Shown one piece after another: positions 46,747 to 58,619 of a stretch of 62,000 nt of DNA (position 1 is its first letter; every line of letters starts with the position of its first letter). The translations under genes were made by a program, and so were the position numbers. The notes beneath the pieces were generated by a model, which was not told the DNA's origin, did no database searches, and saw only the letters and a list, made by a program, of their open reading frames with translations. Location: the NCBI GenBank assembly GCA_030141605.1, contig JAQGDQ010000325.1, positions 1 to 62,000 of the forward strand, in the 5' to 3' direction. This stretch comes from Tubiluchus corallicola (Eukaryota; Priapulida; Priapulimorpha; Priapulimorphida; Tubiluchidae).

Positions 46747-47561
46747 TTGGGTCCGGTTTTGTTTTATTGGTTAATTCATTTAATGGGTAATTATTCGATT
46801 TGAAAAAAGTGCCCCATGAAGCCCTAAGAACTTGCTTATTTTGCTTAATGGTTAATCCATTGCTAAGGAGGGGGTAAAAGCTGGCGCAAACTTCATATTC
46901 ACTCAATAACACGTGCACACACACGCACACACGCACACACGTATATTAATACTGTTGCAACGTAAAGTGGAGAAGACGAATCTTATGCAATGAGTCTTGG
47001 GAAGGGTCATTTTTCCTTGGCCACGCCGCAAAAACATGATTGTTTTATAGCGAAAACACGAAGCTGTGGAAATCATGAACTGGTTCTTATGCCTTTATTA
47101 ATTTTTTGACATGCGCAGTACGTTTGGGTAGGTACATTTATAATACACTATTATAAATAGTAGGCGGAGTGATACATGCAATGACACTGGAACTAAGACG
47201 TTATGATTCCATAAATAAGCAGGGAAGACGTCTTTGGAGGTCAGCAAGCTATATTAAAGGTGATAATAATTATGGGTGGTATTCACTTCCGGATATAACA
47301 TGCAGTCTAGCTTAATTTGAGCATAATTTATGAGCAAATACAATTGAGCGATCAGTATTTATAGTTCTAATAAGTTATAATACTGCATATTAAAATTGTA
47401 AATTTGACAAGCAGACCTACGTTACAGACGGTAAGAAATTTAGTTCTACCAGAAACACGCAAAAATGTGAAATTTGAAAATAGAATTATGCAATTCACGT
47501 ATCTGAAGTGCAAATGGAACGTTTAAAATTTGATCAGTACAAACAGAAGTATCAAAACTAT
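46747..47561. other. Noncoding with a short (CA)n
   Basis: Contains a CA/CG tract at about 46,914-46,942. Otherwise nothing recognised. Confidence 0.35.
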
Positions 47562-48270
47562 CTAAAGGCGCGTTCAGACTAGCGAGTTTTTTCGCCCAGT
47601 AAACTCGACGTAGCTCACCAAGTAACTCGCAAGCGTGTTCCGTCAAAACAGCATCAACTGTCGGAGTAAAAACTTGCACAGTTTGCAAAAATTTGCTGGC
47701 GGTAACTCGCAAAGCAGTTCACACTTCTGAGTTTGCTGTCAAAGAGAACACTCACTAGTCTGAACCAGTGATGGCTCACATGTATGTACTGTGGCACTGC
47801 AGCACCCCCTATTTTCAATCATCGATAATATTGGATATAATAAGTCTTTTTTCTTTAGTTCCTTCTTTATACTTGTACGGAACCAGAGCACGTGAGGGTG
47901 ATACTGTTTACTTCACAGCCCAGCACAGTGCGCTCACAGGTCCAGCCGCGTGGTAGAAAAAGTACTGTCACTCACACAGTTCGTTGTCAGTTGTCACGTG
48001 CTTAACGTGAATGAATCAAGCTTGAACTACGACAATTTAGGCTATCAGTAAGCAAAAAAAAATAAATAATTTTTTTTGTTTAGGATTTTATCAAGTTTAT
48101 GTATACACTTTCGTATGTTTGTTTGTTTAATTTTACAATTACAACATTAAAATTACATAATTATGTTTGTCTCGTTTTACACAGTATTAGAACAATGGCT
48201 ATAAATTTTCTGAAGCAGCACCCCAGCTAATGTTAGCTACGAGCCGCCACTAGTCTGAACGGACCTTTAG
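47562..48270. mobile_element. MITE with about 20-bp terminal inverted repeats, split by a hAT insertion
   Basis: Left end CTAAAGGCGCGTTCAGACTA and right end TAGTCTGAACGGACCTTTAG are inverted repeats with two mismatches. Without the inserted element at 47,766-48,260 the MITE is about 214 bp and noncoding. Superfamily unknown; no clear target duplication. Confidence 0.6.
47766..48252. mobile_element. Nonautonomous hAT-type element nested in the MITE
   Basis: 487 bp with ends CAGTGATGGCTC and GAGCCGCCACTA (10 of 12 bases in inverted match, close to the hAT consensus) flanked by an exact 8-bp target duplication GTCTGAAC at 47,758-47,765 and 48,253-48,260. Removing the element and one duplication rebuilds the right terminal repeat of the host MITE, so the order of insertion is clear. 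No transposase is encoded. Confidence 0.78.
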
Positions 48271-48437
48271 TGTTTTCTCTCTTCTTCTTAGTTATTCCTC
48301 TTTTTCTTCATTCCTGTACGACGTGTGAATAATGAAGGCTGCTAAAATTTGTAACAAAATTCTCGTTCTCTGAACTTGAAATTTGCTTCATCATCATTCG
48401 CTCTTTAAAAACAACAAAAAGAAAATATTCCACTCAC

Positions 48438-48577
48438 AAACTGCCTCCTAAGCAGTTCTGCCCTGCAGCAATGTCCAAAAGGACGCCAGCCTCTTGACAC
48501 TGACCAGCAGCTGTGCAGACCACTGGCCCACAGCGAGCGCTAGTCAAAACATTCTTGACCTGTTCCTTAGTGAATAC
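48438..48577 (-). other. Possible orphan exon
   Basis: A 140-bp open, relatively GC-rich segment bounded on the minus strand by a CAG|G acceptor-like site and a TT|GTGAGT donor. The frame includes FTKEQVKNVLTSARCGPVV and ends with GQNCLGGS; several Cys and Gly suggest a secreted or redox domain. The polypyrimidine tract before it is poor and I do not recognise the protein. Confidence 0.25.
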
Positions 48578-48829
48578 CTGAGCCGGCCATTATTTTGCGC
48601 CACAATCGTCGGGCTTTTCCGCCAAGGTTTGATCATAATTGGACGACCTTGAACAGACAATGTGCATAAAATGAATGCATTCAAAAGCTTAACCCCTCCG
48701 GCTGCTGGGTGTGAAAATGAAACACATAATAACAGTTGAGAAAGTTGCTAAAAACGTTGACAGGCTGACGGAGTGTAACGGATTTTATTATTGCGGTTAT
48801 TTGGCGTCTTCGTGCGGAATTGGAACGTC

Positions 48830-49250
48830 GCGAATGTTTAAACATGTGAAAACAACTTCCTACTTAGGCTGAAGTACCGACTGAAGGCCATCCGAAGGCC
48901 CACTCTTCCGCTTGTAGACGAATGTAGGCCCCAATAAGCCCATATTTCTACTAGCATTGGACTGAAGTCTGCAGTAGGGAGGTATTTTTACTAGTATAGA
49001 ACTGGAAATCAAAGAAAGCCCATAGTTCCGCACTTACATCCTGCCTGAAATCCAAAACAGGTCTTAATTTCCACAAGCAGAGGATCGAAGGATAGAGTAG
49101 GCCTATATTAGGACTACTAGAGGACTGATGGGCACGATAGGCCTCCATTTCTGCAAGCAGAGGCTTATAGGCCAGAGCAGGCCTATATTTCCGTTAGCTG
49201 AGGACTGAAGATCATAGTACGACTATATTTGCGCTAACTGAGGGCTGAAG
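48830..49250. repeat. Degenerate tandem repeat of about 50 bp
   Basis: Diverged units with GAGGACTGAAG, TAGGCCTATATTTC and TGCAAGCAGAGG recur about six to eight times. Noncoding. Confidence 0.5.
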
Positions 49251-49336
49251 GACAGTTTTATTACTAAATTCTTCTAACATTTCTCGCGAACATTGAAATA
49301 AGTATAACTGCTTAAAAGGCTTGACTTTTCCTTTAA
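49251..49336. repeat. End fragment of the TTAA-type element family
   Basis: 86 bp ending CTTTTCCTTTAA. It resembles 51,513-51,597 and the reverse complement of the left end of the element at 53,191. Probably a solo end. Confidence 0.5.
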
Positions 49337-49737
49337 TAAAAGTATCCGTTCATTCTAGTCTTTGACCCGACGCCACTGGCTGAGCTCATATAAATTTGAA
49401 TGACTAATCCCGAATTTAGTTAATTTTACGCTTAATCAGTTCGTTGACTTGTGTAAAGTCCTTGTAACGTCATGCTACAAATAATTATCTATGGTCAGAC
49501 GACCACAGATATGCATTAATTCCTAACAATGTTTTGTCTACTGTGCGGGCCGCATAGCAAACTGATTACTCAAGGCTGAAAGGGCGATTAATAGCGTTGG
49601 TGTTTTTTCTTAAAGGGTTTTGATTTCTTGATAACAATTTGAATAAATCTTGGTTAAAACTCAGTTTCAAACTGCGCGATGGTTTCTTGTTTCAGATGAC
49701 AACGCGCATGTTACGCCTCGTCAAAATTTTATCTTTA

Positions 49738-49822
49738 TTGTATTCAGACATTTACTTAGAACAAAAAAATAAGGCACAAGTAAAAACACGGAGTAGTTTA
49801 CAGAAACATATTAAACTTATAT
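49738..49822 (+). repeat. Direct repeat flanking the foldback, left copy
   Basis: About 85 bp (core AATAAGGCACAAGTA and CGGAGT.AGTTTACAGAAACAT) recur at 50,226-50,324 with indels. The foldback element sits between the copies. Confidence 0.6.
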
Positions 49823-49975
49823 ATATAATAATCTTTATTTGCTATAAAAATCGATATTCATAACTATAAAAGCATAAAAGAACATCGCAGCATGAGAATA
49901 AAGTTCACACAACTGCTAAAGGCAAATGCGTCCAGTGCAAACTAAAATTTAAAACAAAATATACATTATAATTTT

Positions 49976-50125
49976 AATAGACTATATACAATATATACAT
50001 ATAATTTAAAATGGACGTGGGTATATAAAATTTGTGGATGAATATATATTATCGTTTATTCATCCACAAATTTTATTTGCCCACGTCCATTTTAAATTAT
50101 ATGTATATATTGTATATAGTCTATT
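49976..50125. repeat. Foldback with 68-bp arms
   Basis: Arms at 49,976-50,043 and 50,058-50,125 are inverted repeats with about two mismatches, separated by a 14-bp loop. The centre of each arm includes ATGGACGTGGG and its complement. The DNA or RNA could form a long stable hairpin. Confidence 0.8.
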
Positions 50126-50225
50126 ATAATTTCCGTATATATAATTTCGTCAGAAGACGAACTTTCACTCAATGTTGAAAATTTTATTCTAAAGATGTGA
50201 TGTAGCAGCATTTAGTTATTTTATT

Positions 50226-50324
50226 TTAGACATTTACAGTCCATAGAACAATAAAAATAAGGCACAAGTATAAAAAAACACGGAGTCAGTTTACAGAAAC
50301 ATAGTCAGCTTATATACAAGAAAG
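50226..50324 (+). repeat. Direct repeat flanking the foldback, right copy
   Basis: Second copy of the segment at 49,738-49,822, same orientation. Confidence 0.6.
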
Positions 50325-50384
50325 GGTTAGTTAGAATTGGTAAATAAAATTCTTTGCCACGACTTAAAAATATTTGATTTAAAA

Positions 50385-50838
50385 ATTGTATCAGTATTGT
50401 ACAGCAAGTTATTGTGACTCAAAAGCGGCCTACTTCCGAGACTAAACACAGCTTTCCTACGTACGCATGAAAAACTTGGTACATCGTTTTTAAAATTGTA
50501 TCAGTATTGTACAGCAAGTTATTGTGAGTCAAAAACAGCCTACTTCTGAGAATAAACACAGCTTTCCTACGTATACATCAAAAACTTGGTACAGTGTAGC
50601 TAAAAATTGTATCAGTATTGTACAGCAAGTTATTAATGACAGTATTCTGACCCAAAACAGCCTACTACTGAGACTAAACACAGCTTTCCTAAGTCTGCAT
50701 GAAAAACTTGATACATTGTATTTAAAAACTGTATCAGTATTGTACAGCAAGTTATTGTGACTCAAAAACAGCCTAGTTCCGAGACTGAACACAGCTTTCC
50801 TACGTACGCAGGAAAACCTTGGAACATTGTAGCTAACA
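50385..50838. repeat. Four-copy tandem array of 110-122 bp
   Basis: Units start with ATTGTATCAGTATTGTACAG at 50,385, 50,495, 50,606 and (as ACTGTATCAG) 50,728. Each contains ACACAGCTTTCCTA. The third unit has an insertion around TAATGACAGTATTCTGA. The open frames on both strands are by-products of the repeat. Confidence 0.85.
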
Positions 50839-51512
50839 TACATTTGACTTGCTCTACAGCGTCTAGGAAAATTAAAGAGTCCTCTAATAGCAATACTAGA
50901 TAGTAATAGATAATACGCATTTTATCAATATTTCCTTTATCATGATTAAACATGAGACTATTGCAATAAAACTGTCTACAAAATGCTACAAAAAAGTCTT
51001 CTCTTAACATCAGCAGAACAGTTTGAACCTCGTAATAATACAATTGACTCCACACATAATAAACCACGTTGATGTTTAAAATCAAGATCATCGTGTAATG
51101 TGTTGGTCAAAATGTGACCCAAATATAATGGGATCTTCTAGCTGAGTCACCAGCACGCGTTATTATTGGTTGTTGATTGGGAGAATGACGACCACCACCG
51201 ACGAAGATTAATACCAGCTGAATATCGTCAAACTTGAATGACATTCAAATTTCACTGTCATTCTCAGCGTCCGCGCGACCCATCAACACTGACAAAATTG
51301 GGGGTGACATTCTTTTGAATGACAGTCTGGTTAAGCACGCTAATTTTTTTGTAAAAGCTTTTTTATACTTTTGACGAAGATTAACAGTGCGCTACTTTTT
51401 CTTCAAGACGAATGACGTCATTGGAAGAAGAATGGGCATTGAAAATAGGAACGCCCAAACATGAAGTGATCGTGACTCTAAGGTGATTTTATTAGTTACA
51501 CGAGGCGCTTAT
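50839..51512. other. Noncoding, no feature recognised
   Basis: AT-rich; a few GACATTCAAATT/TTTGAATGACAG inverted motifs near 51,240-51,330 but no complete element. Confidence 0.35.
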
Positions 51513-51597
51513 GGCAGTTTTATTACTAAATCCTTCTAACATCTTCGCGAACGTTGAAATAAGCGTCACTTCCCAGAAAGCTTGACGTTTCCTTTAA
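51513..51597. repeat. End fragment of the TTAA-type element family
   Basis: 85 bp, sibling of 49,251-49,336, ending CGTTTCCTTTAA. Confidence 0.5.
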
Positions 51598-53190
51598 ACT
51601 GACAGTTGAACCTTTGCAGCATTCATAAGTAAATGTAACCCTTTTCTTCAAAAGAAACAAGCGCGGATTGAATTCCATGTTACCTTGAGCGTAAGCTTTA
51701 AAATAAAATCTTCAAAACTTCTTTTTTCACAAAAGGAAAACCAGAACTTTCAACAGCAGTAAGTTTTTTTACTGGCGCTCGTAAAATATCTCCAGACAAT
51801 TACAATTTGTTCAGGTTAAAAAAGGAATTCTTCAATTCAAAGTGTTTTTGTTTTTAAAACCCGGTGCGCCTTATTTGCCAGGATGTGAATTTAATCAAAC
51901 TTCAAAGGTCTTCGGAGGAAGTCTATTTCAAAAGACGCACCGGGTAAACAGAAAAAGTTTAGTTTGTTTCTTTAGCGTCGGTTCTTTTTGAAATTCTTTG
52001 TGTAAATCTTTGTGATTTATTTGACGTGTTTTGATTATTTTGAATGGTGGAAGAGAAATTGATGTTTTCTTTTTGGATCAGGTCAAAAATGAAAATTTAA
52101 AGGAAAAGAAAACGGAATTTGAAACTATATTCCAAAGAACTTTTCACATAAACTTAATTATATTATTTAGCATTAGCTGGCGTTTTTGAAGTTTGAAAGA
52201 CTTAAGTAATCGAAAAAGAAAATTCTTGATAATTTAAAACGTTTCTGAAGCCAGGTAAAACGTAACTGTTTCACTAGGATGACACTATCCCAGTGTGCAT
52301 CACTGATTCACCAAAGACATCATTCATGTTATTGTCAATATAAAGTAATTTATACTTTTGAAGAGTGTGCTGCAAATGCACAGACTTTACGCAATGTTAC
52401 AAACGGTGTCTGAACTTGTTTCAAATGATACAAATGAGTTAAAATGGCTGCGCCTAACGGTCATCGTGGGAGTTTAAATTTACAAGTTCCATACAGCGTT
52501 ACTGCTAACTCAAGAGCTGTATGCAATAAGACAGTACGTAGGTAAAAATTTTAGTTTTGTTCATGAAGAGTGTTTTCTTGGTTTTTAAACTACTTAATCT
52601 ACAAAAAAGCCAAAGTTGAATTAAAATTCTAGTTAAATGAATTTCTAGCGGTTCGAAGAATCTCCCGGTGTCAAAGGGCTATATAAGTTTGGGGTAGGAT
52701 CACTACTCAGGCTGCTTATAAATTTCAGTGGTTTTTCACTCGGATCGCTTATTTGCGGAATATGTTACCTCTTACCACGAGTGGGGAGAATAAAAAATTG
52801 ATGTGATAAATGAAAAGGAGAAAGAAGAAACACGCAAACATAGCCTATCTGTAAAGCCTTGTTGCTAAACAAAGGTATGTGTGCACGAATGTCTCCAGTA
52901 TGTTTGTAGCTGGCATGGGTTTGCTGCCATGCTTGGTCAAATGCAAGTAAGACCTCAATCCTCAACACTGACTGACGTCAGGGGCGAGTAGAATGTGTTC
53001 GGAACTGCACTGCTACAATTAAGACTAGTAGTTGTAGTCTAGGTCGTATATTTTTTATATTTTTATGTGAAATTTAGATGGTTCTTATGCAGGCATTATA
53101 TGGATTTTACAAGTACTGAAATAAAATTGTGAATTGAATTGAATTGTAGTAGTGACAAATGTAAAAGCATAGTGCACCTCGCTGCAACAC
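51598..53190. other. Noncoding with family A tail
   Basis: Around 52,285-52,325 the sequence repeats, in reverse, the tail of family A copy 1 (ATCCCAGTGTGCATCA). TCACTAGGATGAC at 52,271 resembles 42,350. Nothing else is recognised. Confidence 0.35.
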
Positions 53191-53740
53191 TTAAAGGAAA
53201 AGTCAACCCTCCAGGGAAGTTAGGTTTATCCTATCAATTTCCGAGAAAAATATTAAAAAGATTTAGTAACAAAAGCTCGATAAGTGTCTCGTTTAATCAG
53301 TGAAATTACTCTAAAGTCGGGATCGTTGGGAACTTGGGCGCTGCCATTTTGAACGCCATTTTTCCACCAATGACGTCAGCCGTCAACTAAAGAAAAACAG
53401 CGCACTCAATTTGTGCCAAAGGTATGAACAATTTTTACAAAAAAACAGATAGCTAAATTTGTGATATTTTTGCGCGAACACTAGATTATATTGGGTGCAA
53501 AAGTTTAAATTAGTTTAAGCAGCACGTTCTGAGTAAAGCCACGATATATCCACGAAAAGTTACGAACTACACCAGTTACGTCATCTTTTTCAAATGAATG
53601 GCGGCAACCACTGACCTGAAAAGTTCTGTACAGCGATAGTATAAATTTAACTTTTTTGCAAATTTCTATGTTACATTTTCTAAATTTAACTGATAGTAGT
53701 AAAATAAACCGAATATGTTAAGTGATTGCTTTTCCTTTAA
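53191..53740. mobile_element. piggyBac-like MITE (TTAA ends)
   Basis: 550 bp beginning TTAAAGGAAAAGTCAA and ending TGCTTTTCCTTTAA. The 12-bp inverted termini include TTAA at each edge, the target used by piggyBac transposases. No coding capacity. Solo end fragments of the same family lie at 49,251 and 51,513. Confidence 0.55.
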
Positions 53741-53969
53741 TCTTGAAAACTCTGAACGAGTAAAGTCTGCAGGTCTTGCAGTGGCGTTTGCAGCAACGAA
53801 GGCCGAGGCGCCAGTTCATAAATCAATGCGCATGCGTAGGGTTAGGCTAGGCCAGTAGGGAAACGATGGATTTCGAGCAAAAACTTAAAGGAACCGACGG
53901 AAGGGCACCACACGAAATTAGCTGTACGGGAAAGACGTTTACAGTGAGAACGCTAAAATAATGAAGCGT

Positions 53970-54380
53970 GTGTAAAAAAGTAAGTAAGTAAATAAGCGAG
54001 TAAGTAAATAAATAAATAAGTAAGTAAGTAAATAAGCAAGGAAGCAAGTAAGTAAGTAAATAAGCGAGTGAGTAAATAAATAAATAAGTAAGTAAGAAAG
54101 TATGTAAGTAAGTAAGTAGGTAAGTAAGAAAGTAGGTAAGTAAGTAAGTACGTAAGTAAGTAAGGAGGTACGTAAGTAAATAAGCAAGCAAGCAAGGAAG
54201 CAAGTAAGTAAATGAGTGAGTAAGTAAATAAATAAATAAGTAAGTAAGGAGGTAAGTAAGTAAATAAGCAAGCGAGCAAGCAAGCAAGCAAGCAAGTAAG
54301 CAAGCAAGCAAGCAAGCAAGTAAGAAAGCAAGCGAGTGAGTAAGTAAGCAAACAAGCAAGAAAGGAAAAAGAAAGTAAGT
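53970..54380. repeat. (TAAG)n/(CAAG)n tetranucleotide array
   Basis: About 400 bp of TAAG, TAAA and CAAG units. All three minus-strand frames are open (Leu/Thr/Tyr repeats), which is a consequence of the repeat and not a gene. Confidence 0.9.
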
Positions 54381-57130
54381 TAATCAGTTATCAGTCAGTC
54401 AAATTATTCAAAGAATTTTAAAAGAATACTGAGGTAGCCTGCAAATCAGTTAGCGGAAAATCTTCCGGACGCATTTCGTGAGTTGATAAAGATGTAACAA
54501 AGAGAGTAAAACCATCTGAATAAACTCGTGGAATGCTTGAATCTGTTCTTTTTCTTATTCCATTTGATTTAACATTGAACACGTATAAACACGCACTTCA
54601 CTTTTGACGTATTAAATTTTGAAAGGCAAGTTAACAGACAGTTAATAGCAGCCCTGCTTCAACAACCCAATGTCAACTCTTTCCACGAAAGAGGCGAAAA
54701 TTTGCTAATCCCTCTCCAATCTGCGAAGAACAAAGAACTGTTTGGTTGTACCCATTGTAATTGACTTATTACACGTGATGTACGCAAGGTTACATGTCAG
54801 ATCGAAGTTACAACACGGTAGGCAATAGAATGGAATGACATGGTCAGGGTCGCCCAGGGATTAGCCTATTGTGCAATAATCGAAAAATCAGGGTCATGGA
54901 GGAACTACGCGGCGGATTAATTCAAATTTTACACAAATTAAGAAATAGAAACGAAAACCAGAAAATAAAACAGAACGAACGCGAAAAGAATAAGTATTAG
55001 ATATAAAACTGTAACTTTTCTTAAAATTTTAAATTTCAATTTTTTTGAGTTAACATAAACTACACTTTTATAACAGATTAAACTGATGGTGGTACATAAA
55101 ATAGATATTGCCAATAATGTTTGTGTTTATCAACTTATTAACATAAACAACAACATTAGGTTATGTGAGTTTTAGGGAGACCAAGGACGCTGCAGCTTAT
55201 AGGGGCCACCCAGAGGGCAATATGATGATGCTTAACAAGATGATTATCGCAGCTTATGATCAAGATTTTGTAAATATTTAAAGCTTATGGTTAGTAAAAC
55301 AATTTGAGAGACTAGGGTAATAGTTATTTTTCCTTTTAGGAGTATAGCACGCTTACGTAAATTTCTAATTACAGTAGCATATTTTATACTAACAACATTT
55401 GATGTTTATTTATGGTAGTAAATTTCCTACTATATCATAATTTTCATATTTCTGTGTAGTTTTCTTTTGTTTTGTCTAGTTTTTCTATTTGTCATTTTAA
55501 AGATAAGCTTCTTTATTTCATTTCTGTTATTAATTTTGTCAACTTAAGCAAAATATTTGTTTTTGAACCCCATGTGACGTGGCCCACTAACAAGCTTGCT
55601 CCATAGGTGTTCAGCGCCATGCGTAGTTTTGTAATCTGAACTTTGTACGAATCACATGCAGTGCTGGATTACCTTATAGGCTAGTGTAGGCTGTAGCCTA
55701 GGGTCATTCAAGCTGTGGGGGGGGGGGAGGTGTTGCATAGTTTGCATTGTTTTGTTGAATAATTCATTGTAAAATAAAATAAATACTTTAAACTTTAAAA
55801 AAGAAGCCAGGAAGTCTGAAAATCCAATTTTAAAGTGGCTTCTCATTTGTGACAAAGGATCCCTGTTTGAGGCCTTTTATTTGAGAACAATGGGCTCTTG
55901 TTTGAAGCCCTTTATTTGAGACAACAGCCCCTCTTTGAAGCCCTTTATTTGAAATAATAGGGCCCCAGCTATGCAAATGTTGCTAAGATATAGCACAAGT
56001 AAAATATTCGAGACGAATGTGAGCAAATTAGAGGGTGGCTCCGACATAGAGGGAACCCCATGATTTCATCAGCTCAAGGGCTTGAAAAGGTGATAGGGTA
56101 AGGACCATATTTTTGAATTTGTGCTTTCTGATGTAGTAGTGGGTTTATTTTGTAGAATAAATAAATTGAAATTGAAAAAATTAACAAGATTTTAATTAGG
56201 TTTAATTTGCGTGAGTGCCGTGGACTGTGGTTGTTCGTCCTTTTTTGGTTGGGTTGATATTAAATCTTTGAAATGACTTTTATGTATTTTTATCTTGTAT
56301 TTTATGTAGAACATAGTATTTAAATAACTATTTTGCCGATTAATTTACTATCGCTTGAGTTTTTTCCACTGATTAACTACGAATGTGTAAAATGGCTCAT
56401 TTTGTTTTCGAATTAGTTAAAAATCTCGCTTGGTATGCAACCAGTGTAGCCTAAATTTGACACCTGAGGTGTTGGCCATCATGCGTCGGAAATCGTTAAA
56501 AAACTTAATATACACAAGTTCCGAACGTACATCACAGCACGCCCGCCACAATCGTCTAGGTGCTGCCATCGCGTGTCCGAATTAGTTAAAAAAACACAGG
56601 TTTATAACTACACTGCAAATTTCACAGCATTTTACTGCATTGCCAAACATAAAAGTACAAAAAAACTAAAATTTTCAACTTTTCACAACAGACTACTATA
56701 TTTTTTCTATACCAGATCACGACAGATGTATAAATAACATTTAGTTTACATCATAATAACCGATTAAGACATTATGTACAAATATAAAATACACGTTTCA
56801 ACACGCTGTATAACATGTTTTTCAATCTAGCAACATTTCAAAAACACTTCTCTAAATGACAAAAATCCATCAATACTAAACAGCTGCTGTTTAAATTATA
56901 AAGTCATTTAGAAATTATATATTCCACCCACTACAGTTCCAATGTCACTGACAAATATTTTACTTATTTTATTTACCACAGGATGTTCTTGAGAATTAGC
57001 AAGATACTGGTCCTGCTGCCACAAGTCTTGTCACTGAGTGCTTATTATGGTCTGCATAATAATATGGTGTGCTAAACTGTAAAAATAAATAGTTTTAATA
57101 TATACAAGTCATTCTGACAATTATCCTGGC
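54381..57130. other. Noncoding, no gene recognised
   Basis: AT-rich sequence. It includes a G tract at 55,718-55,728 and degenerate repeats around 55,850-55,960 (GAGG/GAAGCCTTTTATTTGAGA). No exon or transposon end is supported. Confidence 0.35.
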
Positions 57131-57138
57131 TCATCATT

Positions 57139-57546
57139 AGGGGTGAGCATCGAACGTTCGAATTCGATTCGAACCAGTTTTTTTTAGTTCGAACTCGATT
57201 CGAGTCCAAAACTATAGATTCGAATAATTCAGCACTTCAATAACATAATGTTCTTTATCACAAAAACGATTGAAACATCATACAATCAGCATAATTTAGC
57301 TGTGATCTCTGCACATAATTTTAAAGAAATTACTAATCGTTTTATTGCAAAACAAAACCTAGTGATATGCATGATCTTTGTAAGACTAATTTTTGCTGGT
57401 GGTTCGAAAACCTGTTGGAAAATCGTTCAATCTCAATTCGAATTCGGTTCAAATTCGAAACACTGAAGTTCAGTTCGATTCGAATTCGAAAGTCACAAAT
57501 TCGGTTCGATTCGAATTCGCTTTCTGGTAGAGAATGCTCACCCCTA
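57139..57546. mobile_element. hAT-type MITE with 8-bp target duplication
   Basis: 408 bp. The ends TAGGGGTGAGCAT and ATGCTCACCCCTA are perfect inverted repeats, flanked on both sides by CTCATCAT (57,131-57,138 and 57,547-57,554). Subterminal palindromic TTCGAATTCGATTCGAA blocks occur at both ends. No transposase. The end sequence and 8-bp duplication are typical of hAT MITEs. Confidence 0.8.
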
Positions 57547-57589
57547 CTCATCATCACCGTTAGGATCAATTCATTATCATTGTCATCAC

Positions 57590-57635
57590 CACCACCATTG
57601 TTATCATTATCATCATCATCATCATCAACATCGTC
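57590..57635. repeat. (ATC)n trinucleotide repeat
   Basis: ATC/CATC units directly after the MITE. Confidence 0.75.
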
Positions 57636-58179
57636 CTTATTGTTTTCTCGCATCCGTTTGCTTCGCTCCACTTAACGTATTTTTTGTTGTTGTTTATGTC
57701 ATTAATTAAGTCTTATCCAGGTTGAACGAAACTTATAAGTTAATTTCTACTGCTACGCTCATAGCACTGCAATGCATTGTTAATTTGTAATTGCATAACT
57801 TTTATTTTTGTACTGAGCTAAATGGATGAATAAATAGATCTAAATCTAAACGATGCAGTTCAATTTTTAGCTGTAAAGTATATAGAATACATGAGTTCAA
57901 ATTTCGAATACTGAGAGATACAAGAAAATAGTCTTTAATTGTAAGTAGTAATTTTTTTAAATTACTTCACTGACCACCACAACTCCGTATTGCTTCACTG
58001 ACCACAGCTTGACATTTATTTGCTGACCTCTCACTCTGCAAATTTATCAGCTTAAAAAGGATAAAACACAAAAGTCATTTTTTTACCGAGGTTTGCAAGC
58101 ACACATGTCGATAATGAGGACTTTTTGGATTGCTTGATATTTGGAACATTAGATATTGACATGAAATAAAACATGTGTG

Positions 58180-58282
58180 CATGCATCTGCATGTGTGTGT
58201 GTGCATGTGAGTGCATGTGTGTGCATGAACGAGCATGTGTGCATGCGTCTGCGCATGTGTGTGCATGCATGTGAGTGTGTTA
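58180..58282. repeat. (TGTGCA)n-like simple repeat
   Basis: Alternating TGTG and GCATG units, about 100 bp. Confidence 0.75.
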
Positions 58283-58498
58283 ACAGATTTACGGGATTCT
58301 GCTTTCCTCTCAGGAAATTTAGATTGTTCACGAGCAGCTTGCACTATGTGTATGTTTACTTTGGCCAAGCACACTGTTAAACTTGCACCAATCATACAGG
58401 CATTCAACACAATAACCCTACTGGCTAGTATTTGAACCACAAGTCACGGCACTGCTATACCTAAATGAAAAAGTAGACATCGTATTCATGCAGACGAG

Positions 58499-58619
58499 CT
58501 ACAAAGTGTGCAACAGACGGTTGAACGCATTGTACGACGACTCCAAATCAAACAGCAATTGTCTAACTTGTTGGTCGGTCAGTTCATCGTGAGCTTTCAT
58601 TTCTGCTAACGTATTTAAC
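58499..58619 (-). CDS. VPS28: VPS28, last coding exon
   Basis: On the minus strand an acceptor CTTCAG|G at 58,620 opens an exon that completes a split Trp codon and reads LNTLAEMKAHDELTDQQVRQ, then LLFDLESSYNAFNRLLHTL and a stop at 58,499-58,501. This is the conserved C-terminus of VPS28, a core subunit of ESCRT-I that bridges to ESCRT-II/III partners in endosomal sorting. Phase and motif join exactly to the exon at 59,829. The intron between them (58,620-59,828) is 1,209 bp and contains family B and C repeats. Confidence 0.92.

Noticed and set aside
50524-51091. Frames in the tandem array and its flank
   Set aside because: They follow the 110-122 bp repeat period and lack any protein-like pattern.
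53847-54359. Three overlapping Leu/Tyr/Thr frames that look like membrane proteins
   Set aside because: All three minus-strand frames are open because the region is a (TAAG)n/(CAAG)n repeat.
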